DNA of 64,000 nucleotides from Nocardioides zeae (GTDB lineage: Bacteria; Actinomycetota; Actinomycetes; Propionibacteriales; Nocardioidaceae). The notes below the pieces were generated by a model. The model worked only from the letters and a program-made list of their open reading frames with translations. It did no database searches and had not been told where the DNA came from. Below, piece after piece: positions 1 to 7,784 of the stretch (position 1 is the first letter of the stretch; every line of letters starts with the position of its first letter). Where the stretch lies: assembly GCF_010686755.1 (NCBI RefSeq), contig NZ_JAAGXA010000003.1, forward strand, positions 1 to 64,000. Direction: 5' to 3'. The translations under genes were made by a program, and so were the position numbers.

Positions 1-93
1 ACATCAACCCCACCCAAACAACCAAAGCTGGCCACCGAGCAGAGCCGACGAGGCAAAAACAAACAAACTAATTCGTCGACTTATATGACACAC

Positions 94-146
94 TGTTGAG
101 TTCTCAAGAATCACACGCGCACCGCTTTGCTGAGGTTTCCCTCAGC
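94..146 (-). promoter_or_regulatory. rrn antitermination site (boxB hairpin then boxA)
   Basis: On the minus strand 146-129 reads as a perfect 7-bp stem, GCTGAGG and CCTCAGC, closed by a GAAA tetraloop. It is followed at 112-94 by GATTCTTGAGAACTCAACA, which resembles the boxA of Gram-positive rRNA leaders. In the known mechanism boxA RNA recruits the NusB/S10 complex so that polymerase resists Rho in the untranslated operon. The boxB-boxA order and spacing support the call. Confidence 0.75.
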
Positions 147-168
147 CCCTCGGGGCTAACGAGGTGGA

Positions 169-197
169 ACATTACCGGAGAATTTCCCAGATGCAAA
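169..197 (-). promoter_or_regulatory. rrn promoter, proximal
   Basis: Minus strand -35 TTTGCA (197-192) and -10 TAATGT (174-169) are separated by 17 bp. The -10 is identical to that of the distal promoter, and the two -10 boxes are exactly 200 bp apart. Confidence 0.7.
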
Positions 198-368
198 CTC
201 GGGCGTTTTCTCCGATTCACCGCATACTTGGTAAGCCTCTTTATCGGCTGGTTTCGCACGCGGCGAACCCGGCCTCTTCCGAGGCTTGCTCAGTAGTTGG
301 TGGTTACCCCTGCCGGGAGCCCGGCCTCTCGGCCTTGCTCCCCGTCGCGTTCGGGGCAACGAGGAAGA

Positions 369-397
369 ACATTACGTCCGGACGACAGGACGGTCAA
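369..397 (-). promoter_or_regulatory. rrn promoter, distal
   Basis: Minus strand -35 TTGACC (397-392) and -10 TAATGT (374-369) with a 17-bp spacer, close to the sigma70 consensus. It lies just downstream of the tyrS terminator, so the rRNA operon has its own start independent of tyrS. Confidence 0.75.
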
Positions 398-460
398 CTC
401 GGGGCGACGTGACGTGGGCCACCCGCTCCCCGGGCCCCTCGGTCGGGCCGGCAAATGCAG

Positions 461-488
461 CGTGGGCCCGCCGTCTGGCGGGCCCACG
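461..488 (-). terminator. terminator after tyrS
   Basis: Perfect 12-bp inverted repeat CGTGGGCCCGCC / GGCGGGCCCACG around a 4-nt loop, 17 bp after the tyrS stop. There is no U-tract, as is common for actinobacterial terminators. It separates tyrS from the rrn promoters. Confidence 0.7.
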
Positions 489-505
489 CGGGCGACGTAC
501 GTCGG

Positions 506-1777
506 TCAGACCAGCTCCACGCCGGCCAGGTTCTTCTTGCCGCGCCGCAGCACGAGCCATCCCCCGTCGAGGGCGTGCTCCGGTCCGGGCACGAGGTCGG
601 GGTCGGTGACCCGCTCGTTGTTGAGGTAGGCGCCGCCCTCCCCCACGGTGCGTCGCGCCTCCCCCTTGCTCTTCGCCAACCCGGCGGCGACGAACAGGTC
701 GACGATCCCCCACCGGTCCTCGCCGGCCGGCGCCGTGACGGCGCCCGCCTCCCGGAGGGCGGCGGCCAGCGTCGTACCCGGGAGTGCGGTGAGGTCGCCG
801 CCCCCGAAGAGGGCGGCGGAGGCCGCCTCGATGCGGGCGGTCTCCTCGGCTCCGTGCACGAGCGTCGTCACGTGCGCGGCCAACGCCTTCTGCCCGAGGC
901 GCAGGTACGGCTTCTCCGCGCTCTCCGCCTCGAGGGCCTCGATCTCGTCGTGCTCGAGGAAGGTGAAGACCCGCAGGAGCTCACCGACCTTGGCGTCCTC
1001 GACGTTGAGCCAGAACTGGTAGAAGGCGTAGGGCGACAGCATCTCGGGGTCGAGCCAGAGGGCGCCGCCCTCCGACTTGCCGTACTTGGTGCCGTCGGCC
1101 TTCGTGATGAGCGGCGTCGAGAAGGCGTGGACGTGGCCGCCGTCGGCGCGGCGCACCAGGTCGACCCCGCCGGTGAGGTTGCCCCACTGGTCGGACCCGC
1201 CGAACTGCAGCGTGATGCCGTGGTCGCGGTAGAGGTTCAGGTAGTCCATGGACTGCAGCAGCACGTAGCTGAACTCCGTGAAGCTGATGCCCGACTCCAG
1301 GCGCCGCTTGACGGTCTCGCGCGCCAGCATCCGGTTCACCGGGAAGTGCTTGCCGATGTCGCGGAGGAAGTCGATCGTCGACAGCGACGCCGTCCAGTCG
1401 TGGTTGTTCACCATCGTCGCCGCGTTCGGCCCGTCGAAGTCGAGGAACCGCTCCAGCTGTGCCCGGAGCCGCTCCACCCACTCCTTCACGGTGTCGGCGC
1501 TGTTGAGCGTGCGCTCCCCCGAGTCCCGCGGGTCGCCGATGAGGCCGGTCGCGCCACCCACCAGCAGGTACGGCGTGTGCCCCGCCTCCTGGAGCCGCCG
1601 TGCGGTGAGGATCTGCACCAGGTTGCCCAGGTGCAGGCTGGGGGCGGTCGGGTCGAAGCCCACGTAGTAGCGGACGCTGCCCGTGCCCAAGTGCTCGTGG
1701 AGGGCGTCACGATCCGTGGAGTCGGCGACGAGACCGCGCCACTCCAGGTCGTCGAGGACGTTCGCGTGCGTGGACAA
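506..1777 (-). CDS. tyrS: tyrosyl-tRNA synthetase
   Basis: Class I synthetase that charges tRNA-Tyr in the cytoplasm. The protein is 423 aa, normal for bacterial TyrS. The HIGH-type signature is HLGN at residues 49-52, the KMSKS-type signature is KYGKS after the second half of the catalytic domain, and the C-terminus has an S4-like RNA-binding region ending in KKNLAGVELV. The TTG start was chosen because GAGAGG lies 7-8 bases upstream and the protein then begins with family-like sequence (MSTHANVLDDLEWRGL). The longer open frame adds a proline-rich stretch without homology. The gene stands alone, with the rrn operon following it and a divergent exporter gene preceding it. I saw no T-box leader. 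Confidence 0.95.
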   Translation of the reverse strand: MSTHANVLDDLEWRGLVADSTDRDALHEHLGTGSVRYYVGFDPTAPSLHLGNLVQILTARRLQEAGHTPYLLVGGATGLIGDPRDSGERTLNSADTVKEWVERLRAQLERFLDFDGPNAATMVNNHDWTASLSTIDFLRDIGKHFPVNRMLARETVKRRLESGISFTEFSYVLLQSMDYLNLYRDHGITLQFGGSDQWGNLTGGVDLVRRADGGHVHAFSTPLITKADGTKYGKSEGGALWLDPEMLSPYAFYQFWLNVEDAKVGELLRVFTFLEHDEIEALEAESAEKPYLRLGQKALAAHVTTLVHGAEETARIEAASAALFGGGDLTALPGTTLAAALREAGAVTAPAGEDRWGIVDLFVAAGLAKSKGEARRTVGEGGAYLNNERVTDPDLVPGPEHALDGGWLVLRRGKKNLAGVELV

Positions 1778-1894
1778 CCGGCTGCCTCTCTCTCGCGCCC
1801 GGTCGCTGCCGGGCGGGTGGCCGTCCCTCGGCCACGGGCAAGTCTGCCCCATCGCCCACGACGGGGGGCATGACCAGCGTCGCGCGGACACGGA

Positions 1895-1913
1895 TAGTTG
1901 CGTCTAGCAATCA
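1895..1913. promoter_or_regulatory. possible MarR-type operator in the tyrS/MFS intergenic region
   Basis: Imperfect inverted repeat TAGTTGC-GTCTA-GCAATCA, whose inner arms TTGC/GCAA are exact. A second GCAACT follows at 1923-1928. A TAGGGT that could act as a -10 for the exporter gene lies at 1918-1923. MarR-family operators often have this form, and a MarR gene is the second gene to the right. The assignment is inference. Confidence 0.35.
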
Positions 1914-1955
1914 TGTGTAGGGTGCAACTCGCTGTCCGTCCCCCGAGGAGTGAAC

Positions 1956-3407
1956 GTGTCCGACCCCCACCGCGCGACCGAGCGAGGTCCCCTGACCGCC
2001 GTCGTCGTGCTCTGCTTCGGCGGCCTCGCTGCCGCCCTCACGCAGACGCTGGTCATCCCCATCCAGTCCGAGCTGCCCGGGCTCCTCGACACCAGCGCCG
2101 CGAACGCCGCGTGGGTCGTCACCATCACGCTGCTCGCCGGCGCCGTCGCCATGCCGGTCTCGGGGCGGATCGCCGACCTGGTCGGCAAGCAACGCGTGCT
2201 CGTCGCCTCGGCGGCGGTGCTCGTCGTCGGGTCCCTGGTCTGCGCGCTGTCCGACTCCCTCGTCCCGGTGCTCGCCGGCCGGGCCCTGCAGGGCGTCGCG
2301 ATGGGCTTCATCCCCGTCGGCATCTCCCTCATGCGGGAGATCACGCCGCCGCACCTGACGGCGACGGCCACCGCCGCCATGAGCGCCACGCTCGGCGTCG
2401 GGGGCGCCATCGGGCTGCCCCTGTCGGCCTGGATCGTGCAGACCGGGGACTGGCACACCCTCTTCTGGGTCGCGAGCGCGATCTCCGTGGTGGTCCTGGT
2501 CCTCACCTGGGTCCTGGTCCCCCACGTGCACGACGCTCGGGGCGGTCGCCTCGACGTACCGGGCGCGGTGGGCCTCGCGATCGGCCTCGTCGCCCTGCTG
2601 GTCGGCATCTCGAAGGCGACCACGTGGGGCTGGACCGACGCCCGCACGCTCGGGTCCATCGCCGCGGGCCTGCTCGTGCTCGTCGCCTGGGGTGCCTTCG
2701 AGCTGCGCCGGGACGACCCCCTCGTCGACCTCCGTACCAGCGCCCGCCTGCCGGTGCTCATGACGAACGTGGCGGCCGTCGCGATCGGCTTCGGGATGAT
2801 GGCGCAGTCCATCGTCGTGCCCCAGCTGCTCCAGCTGCCCGCCTTCACGGGATACGGGCTCGGCCAGAGCATCCTGGCCGCCGGCCTGTGGATGGCGCCG
2901 GCCGGCCTGATGATGATGGTCTTCGCCCCCCTCTCGGGCCGACTGCTGGGGAGCGTCGGCGCCAAGAAGACGCTCATGGCGGGCGCGGTCGTGCTGGGCC
3001 TGGGCTACGTCGCGGCGCTCTTCCTCATGGACGCCCCGTGGCAGCTGCTCATCGCGTCGTGCATCTCGTCGGCGGGCGTCGGCATCGGCTACGCCGCCAT
3101 GCCCACCCTCATCCTCGACGCCGCGCCCCCGCGGGAGGCGGCCGCCGCGGTCGGGCTCAACTCCCTCATGCGCTCGTTCGGCACGACCCTCGCCGCGGCC
3201 GTCATGGGCACGATCCTCACCAGCAGCACCACGTCGTCCGGGCCCGGCATCGAGCTCCCCACGCTGAGCGCCTTCCAGTGGTGCTTCGCGGCCGGAGCCG
3301 TGGCCGCGGCCCTGGGTGTCGCGCTGGCCGCGTTCATCCCGGCCCGGGCGGACACGGCGACGATCGAGCCCGCGCCGCCCGTCCCCGCGCCCGAGCACGC
3401 TGGCTGA
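1956..3407 (+). CDS. MFS transporter, DHA2 (14-helix drug exporter) family
   Basis: Predicted proton-coupled multidrug exporter in the cytoplasmic membrane. The 483-aa protein has about 14 hydrophobic segments. Loop 2-3 carries the MFS motif A (GRIADLVGKQR), and helix 5 carries an antiporter-like glycine-rich motif (GVGGAIGLPLSAW). Length and helix number fit DHA2 proteins such as EmrB/QacA. GTG at 1956 is preferred to the GTG at 1950 because GAGGAG at 1945-1950 then sits five bases upstream. A MarR regulator lies tail-to-tail 9 bp downstream, a frequent exporter/repressor pairing. The substrate cannot be read from sequence. Confidence 0.9.
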   Translation: MSDPHRATERGPLTAVVVLCFGGLAAALTQTLVIPIQSELPGLLDTSAANAAWVVTITLLAGAVAMPVSGRIADLVGKQRVLVASAAVLVVGSLVCALSDSLVPVLAGRALQGVAMGFIPVGISLMREITPPHLTATATAAMSATLGVGGAIGLPLSAWIVQTGDWHTLFWVASAISVVVLVLTWVLVPHVHDARGGRLDVPGAVGLAIGLVALLVGISKATTWGWTDARTLGSIAAGLLVLVAWGAFELRRDDPLVDLRTSARLPVLMTNVAAVAIGFGMMAQSIVVPQLLQLPAFTGYGLGQSILAAGLWMAPAGLMMMVFAPLSGRLLGSVGAKKTLMAGAVVLGLGYVAALFLMDAPWQLLIASCISSAGVGIGYAAMPTLILDAAPPREAAAAVGLNSLMRSFGTTLAAAVMGTILTSSTTSSGPGIELPTLSAFQWCFAAGAVAAALGVALAAFIPARADTATIEPAPPVPAPEHAG

Positions 3408-3415
3408 CCGGCGCC

Positions 3416-3853
3416 TCAGGCGTCGCCGTGGGCGCGGTCGAGCGCGTCGTTGAACCTCCGGAGCTCCTCCGCGAGACCGGCGGCGCGCTCGGCCCCGACC
3501 TCCTCCACGGCGGCACCCCACACCCGGGCACGGGCCGTGACGTCGTTCCGGTACGCCGCGAGCCCGGCCTCCGTCGGGCGCACGTGCCGGTTGCGCAGGT
3601 CGGCGTCGGCGCCCCGCTCGACCAGGCCCCTCTCGACCGCGGCGCTGACCTGCCGGCTCACCGTCGACCGCTCGAGCTGCAGCTCCTCCGCGAGCGCGGA
3701 CAGGCTCAGCGGGCCCTGCTCGACCAGGCGCCAGAGGATGCGGAACGCCGAGTAGTCGAGCACCGCCCCGTCGTACGTCGCGGTGCGGCGCGCGGCGAGC
3801 CGCATGACCTCCGCGCCGAGGCGGCGCAGCAGCTCGTCCTCGGTGCGTCCCAC
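3416..3853 (-). CDS. MarR family transcriptional regulator
   Basis: 145-aa winged-helix DNA-binding protein. The recognition region SLSALAEELQLERSTVSRQV and the wing DADLRNRHVRPTEAG are typical of MarR, and the C-terminal helices would dimerise. Start choice is uncertain: GTG at 3853 gives MGRTEDELL, while an internal ATG would remove the first helix. It follows the ADP-ribosylglycohydrolase gene by 10 bp on the same strand and may be co-transcribed with it. The convergent neighbour is the DHA2 exporter, a plausible target. Confidence 0.85.
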   Translation of the reverse strand: MGRTEDELLRRLGAEVMRLAARRTATYDGAVLDYSAFRILWRLVEQGPLSLSALAEELQLERSTVSRQVSAAVERGLVERGADADLRNRHVRPTEAGLAAYRNDVTARARVWGAAVEEVGAERAAGLAEELRRFNDALDRAHGDA

Positions 3854-3863
3854 CTCCGCGACC

Positions 3864-4874
3864 CTAGCGGGCCTCGGGCCCCGGGGCCCCGCGGCGGACC
3901 GTACGGCGCGCGAGGTCGACGAGGTGGCGGGCGTCGACGCCCGCCGTCGGGCCGTCACCGGGCCACCCGTGCAGGAGGCGGGTCCACCCGTCGGGCACGG
4001 CCCCCGCACCCCACCGACCGCCGAGGAGCGCACCGGCGATCGCGGCCACGGTGTCGGTGTCGCCCCCGATCCCGATCGCGGTGGCGAGCGCGTGCTGCAG
4101 GTGGTCGGCGGGCCGGTCGACCGGGACGGGCGTGCGCACCACGGACGACCAGGCGGCCTGCAGGGCTCCGCCGGCCCACGAGTTGCTGGTGAAGGCGCGC
4201 GGGTCCTGCGCCTCCGCGTCGTCGAGCATCGCCAGCCAGCGGTGGCGTGCGTCGACCGGGAGGTGTCGCAGCTCGCCCCGGGCGCCGTCGAGGGTGCCCT
4301 CCAGCACGGCGTGCCGCACGAGGAGGCACCACGCGGCCGCCGCCTCGCCGGCGAGCGGGTCGTGGTGGGTGAGCGCACTGACCGCGTACGCCGCCGTGAC
4401 GAGCGCCGCCGGGTCGTCGAGGTGCGCGAGGGCCACGGGCGCGGTGCGCATCAGCGAGCCGTTGCCGGCCGACCGCCCGGTGCGCGCGTGGACGGCGTCG
4501 GCGGCGGCGCGCATCGTCGCCGCCGACGGGCGGCGACCTGCGGCCTCGAGCACGGCGCGCGTCTGGATGCCGACGTCGGGCGGGCCCGCGGCGTACCAGT
4601 CGGCGAAGCGCTGGGCGATCCGGTCGAGGGCCACCTCCTCCCGCAGGTCCGCCCCCGTGGCGGCGACCTCGGCGATCGCGACGGCCTGGGCGGTGTCGTC
4701 GGTCCACTCGCCGGGCGCGAAGCCACCGAGCCCGCCGCCGATCATCCGCGGCGCCTCACCGGGCGGGGGCAGGGGCGCGGAGTCGAACTCGTAGCCCGCA
4801 CCGAGCGCGTCGCCCGCCGCGCTCGCGAGCAGCACGCCGGCGGCGCGGTCGATCTGGTCGGACGTCAGGTGCAT
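3864..4874 (-). CDS. ADP-ribosylglycohydrolase family protein
   Basis: Predicted metal-dependent hydrolase that removes ADP-ribose from proteins or small molecules (DraG/ARH-like fold). The 336-aa protein has WTDDT at residues 57-61, GNGSLMR in the middle and GIGGDTDT near residue 280, which in the family bind the two metal ions. The ATG start has GGAGG seven bases upstream, and the upstream in-frame extension is not family-like. It is first in a two-gene minus-strand unit with marR. No nitrogenase or ADP-ribosyltransferase partner is nearby, so the substrate is unknown. Confidence 0.88.
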   Translation of the reverse strand: MHLTSDQIDRAAGVLLASAAGDALGAGYEFDSAPLPPPGEAPRMIGGGLGGFAPGEWTDDTAQAVAIAEVAATGADLREEVALDRIAQRFADWYAAGPPDVGIQTRAVLEAAGRRPSAATMRAAADAVHARTGRSAGNGSLMRTAPVALAHLDDPAALVTAAYAVSALTHHDPLAGEAAAAWCLLVRHAVLEGTLDGARGELRHLPVDARHRWLAMLDDAEAQDPRAFTSNSWAGGALQAAWSSVVRTPVPVDRPADHLQHALATAIGIGGDTDTVAAIAGALLGGRWGAGAVPDGWTRLLHGWPGDGPTAGVDARHLVDLARRTVRRGAPGPEAR

Positions 4875-4917
4875 CGGGTCCTCCTGGGGCGTCGGGCGGC
4901 TCGCCCACCGTAGCACT

Positions 4918-4935
4918 AATTGTCATGACGACATT
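4918..4935. promoter_or_regulatory. short palindromic A+T-rich site between divergent genes
   Basis: The sequence AATTGTCATGACGACATT contains TGTC/GACA arms around TCATGA. It sits between the divergent ADP-ribosylglycohydrolase and BASS transporter genes and is the least GC-rich stretch there. It may be an operator or promoter element; no regulator is assigned. Confidence 0.25.
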
Positions 4936-5007
4936 AAAAGCGGGCGGAGACAGCCGCGTGTGACCCGTGCCACAGTGCACGCACCGCGCACCCGAGGAGG
5001 ACCCCGG

Positions 5008-5886
5008 ATGAACGACTCGCTCCTGACCATCGGCCTGCCGATCGCGCTCGCCGTGATCATGTTCGGACTCGGCCTCACCCTGACGATCGGTGACTTCCTG
5101 CGGATCGGCCGGGACCCGAAGCCGGTGGTGCTCTCCCTCGGGGCGCAGCTGCTCCTCCTGCCCGCGATCTGCTTCGGGCTGGTGCTCGCCTTCGACCTCG
5201 AGCCGTTGCTGGCGGTGGGGATGATGCTGCTGGCGGCCTCGCCGGGCGGCACCACGGCCAGCCTGTTCGCCCACCTCTTCCGCGGCGACGTCGCCCTCAA
5301 CATCACCCTGACGGCCGTCAACTCGGTCATCGCCATCGTGACGCTCCCCCTGGTGGTCAACCTCGCGCTGGGCTACTTCGAGCCCGGGGGGCCCGACACG
5401 CTCGGGCTGCAGTTCGGCAAGACGATGCAGGTGTTCGCGATCGTGCTCGTGCCGGTGCTCGTCGGCATGGCGGTGCGCCACCGCGCCCCGGCGTTCGCCG
5501 ACCGCGCCGACCGCCCCGTGCGCATCGCGTCGGCGGTCGTGCTGATCGCCGTCATCGTGGGCGCGCTCCTCGCCGACGAGAACGTGGGCGACTACCTGGC
5601 GCAGGTCGGCGTCGTCACGGCGCTCTTCTGCGCGACCAGCCTCGTGCTGGGCTACCTCATCCCGCGGGCGGCGGGCATCGACGCACGCCAGTCGCTCTCG
5701 TCGTGCTTCGAGGTCGGGCTGCACAACAGCACGCTGGCCATCACCATCGCCCTCAGCGTGCTGGACAACGAGACGCTGGCGGTGCCGGCCGCCGTCTACG
5801 GCGTGCTGATGTTCCCGCTCGCCGTCGTGGCCGGGACGGTGCTGCGCCGACGGGTCGCGCGGGAACCGGAGCCGGCGACGGCCTGA
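5008..5886 (+). CDS. bile acid:sodium symporter (BASS/SBF) family transporter
   Basis: Integral membrane transporter of 292 aa with about ten hydrophobic segments. Family-like stretches are ASPGGTTASLFAHLFRGD after helix 3-4 and EVGLHNSTLAITIAL in the discontinuous-helix region that binds sodium in this fold. ATG at 5008 is preceded by GAGGAGG at a good distance. Family members carry organic acids with Na+; the substrate here is unknown. The next gene is convergent with a 4-bp gap. Confidence 0.88.
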   Translation: MNDSLLTIGLPIALAVIMFGLGLTLTIGDFLRIGRDPKPVVLSLGAQLLLLPAICFGLVLAFDLEPLLAVGMMLLAASPGGTTASLFAHLFRGDVALNITLTAVNSVIAIVTLPLVVNLALGYFEPGGPDTLGLQFGKTMQVFAIVLVPVLVGMAVRHRAPAFADRADRPVRIASAVVLIAVIVGALLADENVGDYLAQVGVVTALFCATSLVLGYLIPRAAGIDARQSLSSCFEVGLHNSTLAITIALSVLDNETLAVPAAVYGVLMFPLAVVAGTVLRRRVAREPEPATA

Positions 5887-5890
5887 GCGC

Positions 5891-6604
5891 TCAGCCGCGA
5901 GCGTCGGGCACCGTGGCGACCTGCCCGGCCCGCTCCAGGCTCTCGGCCACGAACCCGCTCGCCTTCAGCTCGGCCACGACGGCGTCGACCTCGGCCGCGG
6001 TCGCGTCCGAGACCGCCCGCGGCAGGGCGACGGCCTGGCTGATCTGCTGGAAGGCCGGCTCGAGGACGCGGAGGCCGTGCTCCGCGGCGTACGCCTCGAC
6101 GGGCTGCCGCACCCCCGCCAGCACGTCGAGGCCCTGCTCCTCGAAGACCTCGTGGGCCTCGTCGCCGCGCACGATCGTGGCGGCGGTGAGCGTGCGCGTG
6201 AGGTAGAGGTCGTAGGCCGAGCCACGGCGTACGCCGATGGTCGTGCCGGCCACGTCGACCTCGGCGCTGCTCGTGAGCGGCGCGTCGGGCCGGACCGCGT
6301 GGACGCCCTCGATCTGCACGTAGGGGACCGTGAACCGCACGCCCTCCTCGCGGGCCGGCTCGACGGCGAGGAAGCCGAGCGCGGCGCGGCCCTCGACGAG
6401 CGCCGCGTAGGCCTCGCGGGCCGCGGCGACGGGCAGCAGCTCGACCTCGACCCCGAGACGGCGCGCCACCTCGTGCGCGATGTCGACGGTGACGCCGGTG
6501 GGAGCGTCGGAGGTGCCCTGCACCAGCACCGGGTTGCCCAGGTTGAGGATGACGGGGAGCACGCCCGAGGGGGCCAGCTCGCGGGCGGCGGGGGAAGGGC
6601 TCAC
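5891..6604 (-). CDS. amino-acid-type solute-binding protein (family 3) without export signal
   Basis: 237-aa periplasmic-binding-protein fold of the family 3 type: PTGVTVDIAHEVARRLGV and the FLAVEPAREEGVRFTVPYV region are characteristic, and GTTIGVRRGSAYD is the usual second-lobe entry. Unlike normal ABC-linked binding proteins, the frame from the GTG start shows no signal peptide or lipobox, and there is no permease or ATPase gene beside it. It may be a cytoplasmic sensor or an orphan relic. An upstream alternative start within 120 bp that would add a signal was not found. Confidence 0.75.
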   Translation of the reverse strand: MSPSPAARELAPSGVLPVILNLGNPVLVQGTSDAPTGVTVDIAHEVARRLGVEVELLPVAAAREAYAALVEGRAALGFLAVEPAREEGVRFTVPYVQIEGVHAVRPDAPLTSSAEVDVAGTTIGVRRGSAYDLYLTRTLTAATIVRGDEAHEVFEEQGLDVLAGVRQPVEAYAAEHGLRVLEPAFQQISQAVALPRAVSDATAAEVDAVVAELKASGFVAESLERAGQVATVPDARG

Positions 6605-6722
6605 GGCCCTCAGCCTAGGCGGGCCACGCCAACGAGACGCCGGTCACGCGGCTGGACGGGACGCCCGCGGGTACTGCCTCTGGGACCCCCTGGCAGACGA
6701 CGAGAGGACGTGGTGGCGCGAC

Positions 6723-7784
6723 GTGAGGATCTGCGTGGTCGCATCGAGCCGGTTCCCGCTGGCGGAACCGTTCGCCGGCGGGCTCGAGGCCCACAGCCAC
6801 CAGCTGGTGCTGGAGCTGCGGCGACGCGGGCACGAGGTGGTCGTGTTCGCCGCACCCGGCTCGGACACGGCGCTCGGGGCCACCGTCCTGCCCGTCCAGC
6901 CGTTCGTCGCGACCCCCGAGGCGCGGGCCGACGTGGCCGCGCCCCCGGAGCGCTGGATGGAGGAGCACCACGCCTACCTCGACCTCATGCTGAGCCTGCG
7001 TGACGCGGAGGTCGACGTCATCCACAACAACAGCCTCCACCACCTCCCGATCGCGCTCTCGCCGCTCGTCGCGGCACCCGTCGTCACGACGCTGCACACC
7101 CCGCCGCTGCCCTGGCTGGAGTCGGCGGTGCAGTTCGCGTCCTCCCGCTCCCGCTTCATCGCGGTGAGCGCCGCCATGGCCGCCGGCTGGGCGCCGACCG
7201 TCGACTCCGTCGTCGTGCCCAACGGGATCGACCCCTCGCGCTGGCGCGTCGGTCCCGGTGGGCCGCGGGCCGTCTGGGTCGGCCGGCTCGTCCCCGAGAA
7301 GGCACCCCACCTGGCGATCGCCGCCGCCCGCCGGGCCGGGATGGGCCTCGACCTGGTCGGACCGATCGGGGACCAGGCGTACGTCGCGCGGGAGGTCGCG
7401 CCGTACCTAGGCGAGCAGGTGCGACACGTCGGCCACCTCGCCCACCGCGACCTCGACGTCGTGCTCGGCCGGGCCGCGGTGGCGGTCGTGACGCCCGCCT
7501 GGGACGAGCCGTTCGGGCTCGTCGCGGTCGAGGCCATGGCCGCCGGCACCCCCGTCGCCGCCTTCGCCCGCGGCGCGCTCGCGGAGATCGTCGACACCAC
7601 CTCGGGACGGCTCGCCGCCGCCGACGACGTCGACGCGCTCGCCGACGCGATGCACGCGGCGGCCCGCCTCGACCGCCGCCAGGTGCGGCGCCGCGTGGAG
7701 GAGGCGTTCTCGCTGTCGGCGATGGTGGACGCCTACGAGCGGGTGTACGCGGAGGCCGTCACCGCCCTCCCGGACGCCGCGTGA
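6723..7784 (+). CDS. glycosyltransferase, GT4 type
   Basis: 353-aa GT-B-fold enzyme expected to move a sugar from a nucleotide donor to a glycan. The acceptor half begins VVASSRFPLAEPFAGGLEAH. The donor half has VWVGRLVPEKAPHLAIAAA and the EPFGLVAVEAMAAGTPVAAF block typical of GT4. The GTG start at 6723 is supported by the start of the first beta strand (MRICVVASS); no strong Shine-Dalgarno is adjacent. It is first in a run of five overlapping plus-strand genes (stop and next start overlap by 4 bp), so probably the operon leader. Confidence 0.88.
   Translation: MRICVVASSRFPLAEPFAGGLEAHSHQLVLELRRRGHEVVVFAAPGSDTALGATVLPVQPFVATPEARADVAAPPERWMEEHHAYLDLMLSLRDAEVDVIHNNSLHHLPIALSPLVAAPVVTTLHTPPLPWLESAVQFASSRSRFIAVSAAMAAGWAPTVDSVVVPNGIDPSRWRVGPGGPRAVWVGRLVPEKAPHLAIAAARRAGMGLDLVGPIGDQAYVAREVAPYLGEQVRHVGHLAHRDLDVVLGRAAVAVVTPAWDEPFGLVAVEAMAAGTPVAAFARGALAEIVDTTSGRLAAADDVDALADAMHAAARLDRRQVRRRVEEAFSLSAMVDAYERVYAEAVTALPDAA

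Larger units (their letters stand above)
1..460 (-). promoter_or_regulatory. rRNA operon promoter and leader region (16S gene lies off the left edge)
   Basis: No protein gene is supported here; the short ORFs are shadows. Read on the minus strand, the region holds two sigma70-type promoters (369-397 and 169-197), then a boxB-like hairpin (129-146) and a boxA-like element (94-112), in the order known for rrn leaders. The 16S gene should begin just beyond position 1. The location directly downstream of tyrS on the same strand fits the tyrS-rrn arrangement seen in Nocardioides-type genomes. The presence of 16S is inferred, not seen. Confidence 0.8.

Noticed and set aside
1778..1955. T-box riboswitch upstream of tyrS
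   Set aside because: No T-box sequence (AGGGTGGNACCGCG-like) or specifier-loop structure could be found.
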